A stretch of 64,000 nt of DNA from contig NC_089492.1 in the NCBI RefSeq assembly GCF_036850765.1, positions 98,165,022 through 98,229,021 of the forward strand, given 5' to 3'. This stretch comes from Saccopteryx bilineata (lineage: Eukaryota > Chordata > Mammalia > Chiroptera > Emballonuridae). The translations under genes and the position numbers were made by a program. Under the pieces are notes generated by a model. It made no database searches. It was not told the origin of the DNA and was given only the letters and a program-made list of their open reading frames with translations. Below, piece after piece: positions 1 through 9,655 of the stretch. Positions within the stretch are counted from its first letter, which is position 1, and every line of letters starts with the position of its first letter.

Positions 1-131
1 CAGGGCACAGAGGAGAAGCACACATCTGTTTCTCCACCCTTCTCCCTTCCCATCTCACTCTCTTCCCCTTCCACAGCCAAGGCTCAAATGGTTCGAACAA
101 GTTGGCCACGGCACTGAGGATGACTGCATGA
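1..131 (+). mobile_element. tRNA-derived bat SINE, 5' part cut off by the window edge
   Basis: The sequence starts inside the SINE at the 'cagggcacag' that closes the tRNA-like head and continues through 'gagaagcacacatctg', the pyrimidine-rich middle and a degraded 'gcactgaggatgactgcatg'. The same order of modules is seen in the intact copies at 8359 and 53911. The copy is diverged and loses its 3' body at about 131, where L1 3' UTR sequence begins. Confidence 0.8.
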
Positions 132-475
132 AACAAGTAAATCAGAAAAAACTAAAAACTGTATGATTTCACACATAGGTGGGATATAAAACTGAGACTC
201 ATGGACATATATAAAAGTGAAGTGTTTACCAAGGGGATAGAGATGTGGGGGAACGGGTATGAGGGAGGGGAGTGAGGGAGGAGATGGGGGGAAGGGTGTA
301 AAGAGGGACAAATATAAGGTGACGGAAAATGATTTGACTTTGGATGAAGATTATACAACATAATCGACAGTTCAAATGCTATAGAAATGTTTACCTGAAA
401 CCTATGTACTCTTACTAATCAATGGCACCATGTTAAAGTTTATTTTCTAAATAAAATTTAAAAATTTATAAAAAA
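132..475 (+). mobile_element. L1 3' UTR fragment
   Basis: The block has the purine-rich 3' UTR typical of the L1 family in this window: 'tatgatttcacacata', 'actgagactcatgg', a long G/A-rich tract at 240-300, then 'cctgaaacctatgtact' and an A-rich end near 470. The same module order occurs at 9454-9655, 24990-25235 and 53400-53648. No ORF2 is left, so this is a 5'-truncated, dead copy. Confidence 0.75.
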
Positions 476-1319
476 AATTTTCAAATTTCATTTCATCCAT
501 ATTTACAACAACCTCTTCCTTCTCCATCATTGTGGGCCCCTTCTCCTCTGTTTATGTTTTAAACACATAACTATAACATTCATAAAACTCGACTGTGTGT
601 CAGGCAGCTTGCTAAATATTGGTGATATCGTGGTGAGCAAAAACACATGGTCCCTGCTGTCATGGAACTTAGTATCTGGTGGTAGACCTAAATATTAATC
701 AAATAATTAATATAATGAATATAGAATTACAAACTGGAATTAGCACTCTGAAAGAGGGAAAGGTCTACAAAGGGCTCAGGAACCTATGGCATGTAGGCTA
801 AATAGGGTCCAATAACCGCATTTGTAAATAAAGTTGCATGGAAACACAGACATGCCCCTTCATTACTTACAGTCCATGGCTGCTTTCACCCTACAACAAG
901 AGTCCAGCAGTTGTAATTAAGACCACATAGCATGGAAAGCTTAAAATATTTACTATCTAGTCTTTTACAGAAAAACATTTCTCAACTCCTGGTCTATAAC
1001 AAAGGAACATAACCCCAATTGGGAAGGTGGGTGTCAGGAAAAGCTTTTATTTCTAAGGCTGTGTCTCTCAGATTTCAGGAATAGATGGTATATACTAGAC
1101 GATGAGAGAAAAGTAAAACTCTACACAGAGAAACAACATGTGCAAAGGTCCCATATGGGAAGGAACATGACACATTCCAAGAAAATGGGAGAAAGATGAG
1201 GCCTGAGAGAAAGTCAGGTTCAAGATCAAGCACCATCTTGTAGTTCACATATCTCCCCTGTACCTCCCTCACACACACTCCAGCCATTTAAAATTCTTCA
1301 AATGACTCTTGCCACCTCC
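476..1319. other. Intergenic or intronic DNA with one possible ancient repeat fragment
   Basis: No gene is seen. Roughly 590-770 has the wording 'gtgtcaggcagcttgctaaatattgg' and 'gtccctgctgtcatggaactt', typical of an old mammalian LINE/MER fragment that recurs here at 2890, 40568, 43000 and 60000. I cannot name the family with confidence. The rest appears unique. Confidence 0.4.
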
Positions 1320-1765
1320 AGAATAAGAAACCATCCTAGCAAGACATTCAGGATGCTTCACAAGGTCCCTGCTACCTCCGAGGAAACATTTCTGCACTCC
1401 TCCCTCATACATCTCATGGACAGACCTTTACTTCTCTGTTCCTTTGCTCATAATCTTCCCTCTTTCTAAACTGCCCCTTCTGCTTTCTTTACCTTCTTTA
1501 TGCAGCCAACCCCCGTTGGCTATTCAAGAATAAGCTTAAACCTCATTTCCTTTAGGAATTCCACCAGAATTATTGAGTAAAGTCCTTTCCTTCTGTCCTC
1601 TCATAATAGCCATGCACATTCATGTCTGAATATCCATCAAACTATCATAGTCTGATTCCTCTCTTTTATAGTCTGTCTCTCCCTGAAGGCCAGGGACATG
1701 TCCTGTATCTTTATATCACTATGACCTACTATGTGCCAGGCAATAGTAAACACTCCACAAATACT
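1320..1765 (+). mobile_element. L2 LINE 3' end
   Basis: The text follows the L2 3' consensus in order: a C/T-rich stretch with 'cactcctccctcatacatc', a 'ttcctttgctcataatcttccc' part, then 'gaaggccagggacatgtcctg' and the closing 'tatgtgccaggcaatagtaaac'. Divergence is high, as expected for an element active before the eutherian radiation. It is a 5'-truncated fossil with no coding potential. Confidence 0.7.
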
Positions 1766-2104
1766 AGTTAGAGAATTCTACTCAGGGGCATTAGGAAAAA
1801 AATTAAACATTTTGAAGAAAAATGCATTGATGGAAATAAAAGATTAAACATAGAAACTATTGTTACTGACAGGTTAAGTTAATCAAAGTTAATAGTTCAT
1901 CAACATTTTTTTAAATCCCTTTTTGATACTCTGCTCCCTTCCTTGCAAGCAGATGGTGTCCATTCCCAGAGGAGCAGATGTTTAATAAAATATTTCAACC
2001 ATAAAAGCTGTAGCTGAGAGCAACTTAATGATAAGGATGGTGTTTATCTTTTCCATAAAAATGCCTCACTTAATGCCCTGCACCCAAGGCATCCATTATT
2101 TGGT

Positions 2105-2163
2105 AATTAGTGACCACAATCTTCAGGCAAATTTAGAAATTAGTGACCACAATCTTCAGGCAA
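2105..2163 (+). repeat. Two-copy tandem repeat, 33-nt period
   Basis: A 26-nt segment beginning 'aattagtgaccacaatc' occurs at 2105-2130 and again, identical, at 2138-2163, with 7 nt between. Identity of the copies suggests a recent local slippage or unequal-exchange event in otherwise unique DNA. No coding meaning is apparent. Confidence 0.9.
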
Positions 2164-2281
2164 GTACAGGATCGTAAAACTATGGTAAGCATACTCTAGT
2201 GTTTACTGTTGCTGAGTAATATAAGGAAATAACAGAGAGCAGTTTTAAGAACCATCCAAGTTTAAGATAATGTTAGTGGAT

Positions 2282-2608
2282 GCCTGACCAGGCAGTGGCA
2301 CAGTGGATAGAGCGTCGAACTGGGATGCAGAAAACCCAGGTTCGAGACGCCAAGGTTGCCAGTTTGAGCACGGGCTCATCTGGTTTGAGCAAAAGTTCAC
2401 CAGCTTGGACCCAAGGTCGCTGGCTTGAGCGAGGGGTTACTCAGTCTGCTGAAGGCCCACGATCAAGGAACATATGAGAAAGCAATCAATGAATAACTAA
2501 GGTTTTGCAACGAAAACCTGATGATTGATGCTTCTCATCTCTCTCTGTTCCTGCCTGTCTGTCCCTCTCTCTGACTCTCTCTCTCTCTCTGTCTCTGAAA
2601 AAAAAAAA

Positions 2609-2684
<76 letters not shown>
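2282..2684 (+). mobile_element. Bat tRNA-derived SINE, 'GCCTGACCAGGCGGTGG' subfamily
   Basis: The element starts 'gcctgaccaggcagtggcac', has a B-box-like 'ggttcgagac', a body with 'agcttggacccaaggtcgct' and 'gaaggccc', the 'acatatgagaaagcaatcaatga' module, a pyrimidine-rich 3' region and a tail that has grown into a GAAA microsatellite. The flanks 'gttagtgga' and 'gtcagtgga' may be a degraded TSD. Related copies are at 13846 (-), 43513 (+) and 51922 (+). Confidence 0.88.
2597..2684 (+). repeat. A-run plus (GAAA)n microsatellite
   Basis: The SINE tail is 13-14 A residues followed by about 18 nearly perfect GAAA units. It arises from the poly(A) tail of the SINE at 2282 and is likely length-polymorphic. 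The apparent 87-aa minus-strand reading frame here is only translated microsatellite. Confidence 0.95.
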
Positions 2685-2889
2685 GTCAGTGGAAGTAGTT
2701 CATGAAATTCCCCTTTAGTCTCAGGACATGTATGGGAGGTAATTTCCACTCATAAAAAACATGTCTTCTCTATGTTATTTTTTATCTTTCTTTTTATTTT
2801 AGTCTCTTCTACCATTTAAATACAATTTCCCTTGGAATTTTCTCCTGCTTTATTCATTTAGCATATTCCTTTATGAATTGAGTGTTTTT

Positions 2890-3260
2890 ATTATGTGCCA
2901 GGCATCCTTTCCTCTACAGAATCACTGGAGAACAAAATCAACTCAAGCCCTGCTCTTAATAATGCTTATGGTCCAGGGGGGAAACAAAGTCATTAAGCAT
3001 GTAATCACACACATAAATTGAAAACCAGACAATTGTGATGTGTCTTTTTAAAAAGATACAGATGTCTGTAACAAACATCTGAGTTAATAGGGATGTAAGC
3101 GAAGGCTTCCCGGAAGACTGCATGCTGGACCTGGGATCTAAGGCAGTCAGTAAGCTAACAGGAAATGAGGCTGGGTCAAAGCAGAGAACAATCCAAGCAG
3201 GAAAATTTCATGTGCAAATAAGGCTTTGAGATAGGAAAGAGGCATGGCATATTCAAAAAA
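2890..3260 (+). repeat. Ancient interspersed repeat, family uncertain
   Basis: Phrases such as 'tatgtgccaggcatcc', 'gaaggcttcccggaagactg', 'ctgggatctaaggcag' and 'caaataaggctttgagatagg' belong to an old mammalian repeat found in many copies. A second copy of the later part is at 30080-30470. It is probably LINE-derived, but I cannot name it from sequence alone. Confidence 0.5.
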
Positions 3261-3329
3261 CTGAGTTTTTAAATAAATCCTAAATTGCTACTAAGTACAA
3301 TTTTTTTCAAAGATAGGAAGGAATAGGAT

Positions 3330-3480
3330 TTAGTAGAAGAGACACTACTGAACTGAAAATCTATAATTATAAACTGAATTCTAGTTCTTCTCAATTTGTT
3401 GTATGACTCTGGTAAAGCACAGCCTTTAAGAACTTGCCTTTCTGAAAATGTAAATTTGATTAAACTAATTTTTCTCTATA
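3330..3480 (+). mobile_element. MIR SINE fragment, probable
   Basis: The central MIR pattern is recognisable: 'ctgaattctagttcttctc', then 'ttgtatgactctggtaaagcac', then 'aacttgcctttctgaaaatgtaaa', matching the 'tgtgaccttgggcaagtcact...cctcatctgtaaaatg' core. It is strongly diverged. Confidence 0.5.
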
Positions 3481-3963
3481 ATGTTCAGAGTGCATTACAA
3501 TTTAAAAATTAATGGGTAACTATCCTGGACCAATGTCAACTACGATTATCGACTATATTTTTTCTTCAATGATTTTCCATTAAAAGTAGCCTCACAGAAT
3601 TTTAACTTTCATATAACCTTCCTCATACCAGCAAATAAAAATTCACAAATGAATCTTAAACATCTAAGAAATCTTGTTAGTGACAGTCAATGTTTTCCTA
3701 ATTTTATTTTAAATTGTGAACTGCTAACCTTATGATGTTAGTATGTAATCAACAACAAAACCTAAGAATGGATCATGAAAAATTTAATCTATTTTTAGTG
3801 ATCAAAGCTGTAATTGGGTGAGAAACAAGGTTGAACAGCGGCTAAATACTAAGTTATGATTGGGGGACTTTGCTTTTGAAAGAAACTGGGAAAATCAATT
3901 TCACTTAGGTGAAAAAGAGAGGTAGGAAATCAGGTTTGTGAGGGGACAATACAGTGAATATAT

Positions 3964-4350
3964 ATTTTTTTGTTTTTTGTTTTTTGTGGGTTTTTTTGTA
4001 TTTTTTCTGAAGCTGGAGAGACAGTCAGACAGACTCCCGCATGCGCCCGACCGGGATCCACCCGGCACGCCCACCAGGGGCGACGCTCTGCCCCTCCGGG
4101 CGTCGCTCTGTTGTGACCAGAGCCACTCTAGTGCCTGGGGCAGAGGCCAAGGAGCTATCCCCAGCGCCCGGGCCATCTTTGCTACAATGGAGCCTCGGAT
4201 GCAGGAGGGGAAGAGAGAGACAGAGAGGAAGGAGAGGGAGAGGGGTGGAGAAGCAGATGGGCGCTTCTCCTGTGTGCCCTGGCCGGGAATCAAACCTGAG
4301 ACTTCTGCACGCGAGGCCGACGCTCTACCACTGAGCCAACCGGCCAGGGC
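3964..4350 (-). mobile_element. Young bat SINE, long 'GGCCCTGGCCGGTTGGCTCAG' subfamily
   Basis: Read on the minus strand, the element begins 'ggccctggccggttggctca', has A- and B-box regions, the 'ggcacacaggagaagcgccc' module, the GC-rich body and a poly(A) tail (T-run on the plus strand at 3964-4008). The TSD 'cagtgaatatat' is at 3952-3963 and 4351-4362. The 165-, 164- and 97-aa reading frames across it are SINE shadows. It carries one CTCF-core-like site, one base short, at 4071-4082. Confidence 0.95.
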
Positions 4351-4362
4351 CAGTGAATATAT

Positions 4363-5061
4363 TTTAATGCAATATAATTGGGGACCAATGGAGAACAAAA
4401 TAGAGCTCTCCAGTAGAAAGTTAGAGATGTAGAGTTGGAGCTGCTTAAGAAGATGAGACTGGAGTTATAAATTGGGACTCATCGGTCCATGGGTAAAGGT
4501 TACAACTTCAGGAGTGAAGATATCCTTCATTCATTTCAGAAATATGATGTAAGTTCTAATCTACTTTGGTTAATTTATGCAGGTGGAAAAATTAAAAAAA
4601 ATAAATGAAATGCATTTAAAAAGCAAATACATGAATACAAGTTTTAAAAGAAACCAAGAAATACATTGTAAAGTGGATAAAATATTCTTGAAAGAATTGG
4701 AGGACTTCTAGTTTGGGTGAGACTTTGTGTAAATGTCAAGTTGGTGGCAGCTACCACTCCACAGGACGGGGATGTTGGGGGCAAAAACACTGTAAGCTGT
4801 TCAGTTTATTGTCATTTTGCTAATGTCTAAGCCTTATAACTCAAACAGCATTTCTGCTAAAGAATGCAAGAAAATGTGGTCTCAAAAAGCAAAAATGAGC
4901 AACATACACTTAAAATTTTTTTGAACTATACTATCACTACCCCAGACTTGATTACTCTAAGTTACTCTAAGCAGCCTCTACTGAATCCATGTTTTACTTG
5001 CTTAACTATAGGCACATTTACTGGATAGTCCACAGACTGGCAAAACTGGTATGAGTGTGTT
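4363..5061. other. Unique-looking AT-rich DNA
   Basis: No repeat, exon-like frame or RNA gene was recognised. The stretch simply separates two independent minus-strand SINE insertions. Confidence 0.5.
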
Positions 5062-5080
5062 AATTTCACTAATATTTCTT

Positions 5081-5485
5081 TTTTTTTTATTTTATTTCTT
5101 GCTGTTTCTTCTGAAGCTGGAAACGGGGAGAAACAGTCAGACAGACTCCCGCATGCGCCTGACAGGGATCCACCCGGCACGCCCACCAGGGGCGAAGCTC
5201 TGCCCACCAGGGGGTGATGCTCTGCCCCTCCGGGGGGTCGCTCTGCCGCGACTAGAGCCACTCTAGCGCCTGGGGCAGAGGCCAAGGAGCCATCCCCAGC
5301 GCCCAGGCCATCGTTGCTCCAATGGAGCCTTGGCTGCGGGAGGGGAAGAGAGAGACAGAGAGGAAGGAGGGGGTGGGGGTGAAGAAGCAAATGGGCGCTT
5401 CTCCTATGTGCCCTGGCCGGGAATTGAACCCAGGTCCCCCGCATGCGAGGCCAACGCTCTACCGCTGAGGCAACCGGCCAGGGCC
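5081..5485 (-). mobile_element. Young bat SINE with perfect 19-bp target-site duplication
   Basis: This is the same long subfamily as at 3964 and 8359. The TSD 'aatttcactaatatttctt' at 5062-5080 and 5486-5504 is identical, which argues for a recent L1-mediated insertion. The body holds two CTCF-core-like units, at 5183-5194 and 5204-5216, with a 21-nt period. The B-box ('gggaattgaaccc' on the plus strand) is nearly intact. Frames of 160 and 71 aa across it are shadows. Confidence 0.96.
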
Positions 5486-5504
5486 AATTTCACTAATATT
5501 TCTT

Positions 5505-7018
5505 GAATTCATCTAATGTATAATGGATTGTCCCAGATGTTGGTGTTCGAATTGGAGCTAATTTTGTGGCAGGCCAGATTCTTGCCTCTATGAAGCATAT
5601 ATTCTACTGAATTAATTTTGTCTGTATGTAAATTGAGTTTTATATTCTGTATCTGAATAGCATTTATCTCAAGCTTCACCAGAGGTTTTTTTTTTTTTCT
5701 TTTCATTTTTTTCACCAGAGTTTTTTAAAAGCAAGATTTAAAAAATATTTAGTACACATTGATAATGATTAAGTAGAACAATCAAGAAATTAAAAACTCC
5801 CTTGCTCTTTAAGAGCTCTGTAGGGGGTGAGGAGGAGAAGAAGTCCCTTAATTTTATTTGGGAGAGCCAGGAAATTTGTAATACTCTGAAGATGAATAAG
5901 ATTTAATCAAGTAATGTTTTCAGTCTTGACAACTACTCCTATTTCAAGAAACAGTGTTACAATACATTTCCTCTTAGTTATAGCTCTTCAACAGGACCTT
6001 GAAAAATCTATCATGTAGAATTACACTTAAATTTTCTCCTCTTTAGCTGTCGACTCAAGCTGACCTAAAGAACCTTGAAAAAATTTACACTTGAAAACAA
6101 GTATGATCTCTTAATGGAAAAAAGAAAAAAAGATTAATGTGATTGATTTTTTTAATTCATTGTTTTATATTTTCCTCTTTGACAAAGACATTAAATTTAA
6201 ATTCCTATGCTATTAACAGTATCTTATTTGGTTCTAAAATCATAGGGATAACTTTTAGGACTCCTTGGTAACTTCAGTCATTTAATTATCTCAGTTGCCC
6301 AACTCACTTCACACATAAAGGAAGAGACAATGTCCTTGGTGAATCATGGTTCTATTGACACTTTAGACTAAATAATTCTTTTGTGGGGGTGTGGACTATA
6401 CTGTGCATTGTAGAAGGTTTAGCAGCACCCTGGCTTCTACTCATTCAGTGCCAGTAGCACACCCCCTCACAGATATGACAACCAAATATTCCTGCAGATA
6501 TTGCTACATGTCCTCTGGAGAAGGGGGTTAAAATTGCCTCTGATTATGATCCAATGTCCTAGATAATATACTAGTTTGCAAAACCCTCAGTGACTAAAGA
6601 CAAGATTTTAGGGAAATATGAAAAGTTATACCCAGTTTTAAAATACTTTGAGTAATAAAACTTATTTACTATTCTACTCATTTAAATTTACGTTGCTTGT
6701 TCATTATAGATGATAATATTGCAGAATAAGCTTGAAAACTATTTAATAATAATTTATGAAAAATATAATGTTCTACAAGGTATTAAGGTTGTGAAAATGG
6801 TACACCAACACAAGGTTAAAAGTGGACAATTTTTTTTCCATTTTTAAGCAATGAAAGACACATTATTAGAAGGCATCTATGGCCATAGCACCCTGAACGT
6901 GCCTGATCCCATCTGAAAGAGACATTGGAGTGGAGATCCAACAATGTGATTGGAGAATTAACATTAGGTACATTTATTTGCTAACTAGTTAATTAAATTT
7001 TAATAGTTTTTTTATTTT
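5505..7018. other. Unique AT-rich DNA, no gene seen
   Basis: The stretch is AT-rich with T- and A-runs, for example around 5686. No confident repeat, conserved reading frame, CpG cluster or RNA gene is visible. Frames here stay below 70 codons and are low-complexity. Confidence 0.5.
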
Positions 7019-8280
7019 CACAGAACTAGAACAAAAATTCCAAAAATTTATGTAGAATCACAAAAGATCCTATACAGCCACAGCAATCCTGAGAAAGAAA
7101 AACAATGTTGGAAGAACCACAGTAGCTGACATCAAACTATACTATAAGACCATAGCAATCAAAATAGCATGGTACTGGCATAAAAATAAGCATATAGATC
7201 AATGAAACAAAATAAGGAGCTCAGAAATAAACCCATGTCTTTATGGTCAATTAATATTTGACAAAGAAGGGAAGAACATACAATGGTTTAAAGGTACTCT
7301 ATTCAATAATGGTGTTGGGAAAATTGGACAGATACATGCACAAAAATGAAACTAGACCACTTTTTTTTACACCATATACAAGAATAAGCTCAAAATGGGT
7401 TAAAGGCTTTAAATGTTAGACTTGAAACCATAAAATCCTAGAAGAAAACATAGCAGTAAAATCTTGGACATTTCTCATAGCAGTACTTTTTCTGATTTAC
7501 CTTATGCAAGGGAAACAAAAGAAAAAATAAATGGGACTACATCAAACTAAAAAGTTTTACACATGAAAGGAGACCATCAACAAAATGAAAAGACAACCCA
7601 CTGAATGGGAGAAGATATCCACCAATGATATATCTGATAAGGGGTGAATACCCAAAATATATAAAAAAAACTTTTAAAACTCAACACCAAGAAAAGAAAC
7701 AATACAATTAAAAATTGGGCAAAGGACCTAAATAGAAATTTCTTCAAAGAGGATATACAGATGGACAATAGATATATGAAAAGATGCTCAATGTCACTAA
7801 TTGTCAGAGAAATGCAAATTAAAGCTACAATATGATGTTGCCTCATGCCTGTCAGAATGGCTATTATCAATAATCAACAAACAAGTGTTGGCAAGGATAT
7901 GAAGAAAAAGGAACCCTTGTGTACTATTGGAAACGCAGATTGGTGAGACCTCTGTGGAAAGCAGTATGAAGTTACCTCAAAATATTAAAAATGAAACTGT
8001 CTATGACCCAAATTTCACTTCTGGAAATATATCTGAAGAAACCAAACACACTAATTCAAAAGAATATATGCACCCTTATGTTCATTGAAGCATTATTTAC
8101 AATAACCCAAATTTGGAAGCAGCCCAAGTGTCTATCCGTAGATGAGTGGATAAAAAAGCTTTGGTACATTTACATGAAGGAATTCTACTTGGTCATAAAA
8201 AATAAGGAAATCTGACTTTTTGCAACAGCATGGATGGACTTGGAAAGTATTATGCTAAAGGAAATAAGCTACTCATAGAA
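7019..8280 (+). pseudogene. L1 ORF2 C-terminal remnant
   Basis: Conceptual reading gives the post-RT part of ORF2p: '[19 protein letters not shown]', 'SEINPCLYGQLIFDKEG', then the C-terminal 'KQPKCLSVDEWIKKLWYIY' near 8110-8190. Several stops and frameshifts break it; the longest intact piece is 74 codons at 7991-8215. The endonuclease and reverse transcriptase are absent, so the copy is not autonomous. Confidence 0.88.
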
Positions 8281-8371
8281 AAATAAGTATCATATGATTT
8301 CACTTATATGTGGAATCTAATGAACAAAATAAACTAACAAATAAAATAGATACAGAGAGGCCCTGGCCGGT

Positions 8372-8424
8372 TGGCTCAGCGGTAGAGCGTCGGCCTGGCG
8401 TGCGGGGGACCCAGGTTCGATTCC
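8372..8424 (+). promoter_or_regulatory. Internal RNA polymerase III promoter of the SINE (A and B boxes)
   Basis: A-box 'TGGCTCAGCGG' is at 8372-8382 and B-box 'GGTTCGATTCC' at 8414-8424. Both match the tRNA-type type 2 promoter consensus, and the spacing is tRNA-like. This shows the tRNA ancestry of the SINE head and its potential for transcription; activity itself is not shown. Confidence 0.85.
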
Positions 8425-8624
8425 CAGCCAGGGCACATAGGAGAAGCGCCCATTTGCTTCTCCACCCCTCCCCCCTTCCTCTCTGTCTCTGTCTTCCCCT
8501 CCCGCAGCCAAGGCTCCATTGGAGCAAAGATGGCCCGGGCCCTGGGGATGGCTCCTTGGCCTCTGCCCCAGGTGCTAGAGTGGCTCTGGTCTCGGCAGAG
8601 CGATGCCCCGGAGGGGCAGAGCAT

Positions 8625-8659
8625 CGCCCCCTGGTGGGCAGAGCGTCGCCCCCTGGTGG
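8625..8659 (+). promoter_or_regulatory. Tandem CTCF-core-like motifs in the SINE body
   Basis: 'CGCCCCCTGGTGG' occurs at 8625-8637 and again at 8647-8659, 22 nt apart. Its reverse complement, CCACCAGGGGGCG, agrees at every position with the CTCF core CCACNAGGGGGCG. Each unit sits in a 'gcagagc(a/g)tcgcc' context, so the duplication is part of the SINE body. Binding in vivo is inferred from motif similarity only. Confidence 0.6.
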
Positions 8660-8854
8660 GCGTGCCGGGTGGATTCCGGTCGGGCGCATGCTGGAGTCTG
8701 TCTGACTGTCTCTCCCCATTTCCAGCTTCAGAAAAATACAAAAAAAAAAAAAAAAAAATAGATACAGAGAATAGACTGATAGCTGTCAGAAGGGAGGTGG
8801 GTTGGAAGACTAGATGAAAAAGGTAAAGGGGATTAAGCAAAGAAAAAAATAATA

Positions 8855-9451
8855 CAGTGTGTCCGTAAAGTCATGGTGCACTTTTGACCCGTCACAGGAA
8901 AGCAACAAAAGACGATAGAAATGTGAAATCTGCACCAAATAAAAGGAAAACTCTCCCAGTTTCATACCTATTCAGTGCAGTTTGATGTGGGCTCATGCAC
9001 AGATTTTTTAGGTCTCCTTAGGTAGCTATCCCGTATAGCCTCTACAGACTCGTCACTGACTGATGGCCTACCAGAACGGGGTTTCTCCACCAAACTGCCG
9101 GTTTCCTTCAACTGCTTATCCCACCGAGTAATATTATTCCTATGTGGTGGCGCTTCGTTATAAATGCGCCAATATTTACGTTGCACTTTGGTCACGGATT
9201 CTAACTTAACAAGCCACAGAACACACTTAACTTTCCTCTGTACTGTCCACATCTCGACTAGCATGGCCGTGGGCTGCTCCGCTGTATACACGGTGTTACG
9301 TCATCATCTGCGCATGCGCACATGCTGCCACATCATCCTACAGAAACTGGGAGGGTTTTCTTTTTATTTGGTGCAGATTTCACATTTCTATCATCTTTTG
9401 TTGCTTTCTTGTGACCGGTCAAAAGTGCACCATGACTTTACGGACACACTG
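8855..9451 (-). mobile_element. Non-autonomous Tc1/mariner-superfamily element, 597 bp
   Basis: Ends read 'cagtgtgtccgtaaagtcat' at 8855 and its inverse at 9451, with TA duplicated at 8853-8854 and 9452-9453. The inverted repeats extend about 105-110 bp each with only a handful of mismatches, unusually long for mariner. The interior codes on the minus strand for only the N-terminal part of a transposase. It looks like an internal-deletion derivative mobilised in trans. It lies in the L1 3' UTR and is younger than that L1. Confidence 0.93.
8968..9291 (-). pseudogene. Truncated mariner-type transposase, N-terminal HTH region
   Basis: The 107-codon frame includes 'KVKCVLWLVKLESVTKVQRK' at about residues 20-39, then 'APPHRNNITRWDKQLKETGS' and 'KPRSGRPSVSDE'. 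This is the paired helix-turn-helix DNA-binding region with the GRP(S) linker typical of Tc1/mariner transposases. The DDE/D catalytic domain is missing and the frame stops just before the inner end of the left inverted repeat, so the protein could not cut DNA. It might still bind the repeats if expressed. Confidence 0.85.
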
Positions 9452-9655
9452 TAACTCATAGACACAGACAAGAGTATAATAAGAATAGAGGGAAAGGGGG
9501 TGGAGGGAGGTAGAAGAGGGTAAGGGGAGATATATGGTAATGAAAGGAGACTTGATGTGGGGTGGTGAACACACAATAAAATATAGAGATGATGCATTAT
9601 AGAATTATACACCTGAATCCTATATAATTTAATTAGACAAAATCAATCCAATCAT

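Larger units (their letters stand above)
8359..8756 (+). mobile_element. Young bat SINE inserted in the L1 3' UTR
   Basis: The SINE is about 398 bp with head 'ggccctggccggttggctca', GC-rich body and poly(A) tail. The 14-bp TSD 'aatagatacagaga' lies at 8345-8358 and 8757-8770 and matches perfectly. It has an intact A-box and B-box and two adjacent exact CTCF-core matches at 8625-8637 and 8647-8659. Overlapping frames of 131-154 aa on both strands are shadows. Confidence 0.97.
7019..9655 (+). mobile_element. 5'-truncated L1, interrupted by a SINE and a mariner-like element
   Basis: The L1 starts within the ORF2 C-terminal region at about 7019 and runs through the end of ORF2 (about 8280) and a purine-rich 3' UTR to about 9655. 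Two later insertions split the 3' UTR: a SINE at 8359-8756 and a DNA transposon at 8855-9451. The L1 text resumes in register after each ('gatacagagaatagactg', then 'actcatagacacagac'). The order of events is therefore L1 first, then the other two. Confidence 0.9.

Noticed and set aside
2486..2749. 87-codon frame with repeated 'SFFL' units
   Set aside because: It is a translated (GAAA)n microsatellite.
3901..4432. Opposing frames of 165 and 164 codons
   Set aside because: Both lie across a SINE with a clear TSD; they come from GC-rich, stop-poor SINE sequence and have no known domain.
8359..8435. tRNA gene candidate with perfect A and B boxes
   Set aside because: It is the head of a SINE with a long non-tRNA body and poly(A) tail, present in many copies; no acceptor-stem closure or CCA-type end is expected.
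8300..8840. Cluster of overlapping frames of 64-154 codons on both strands
   Set aside because: All are shadows of the SINE at 8359-8756.
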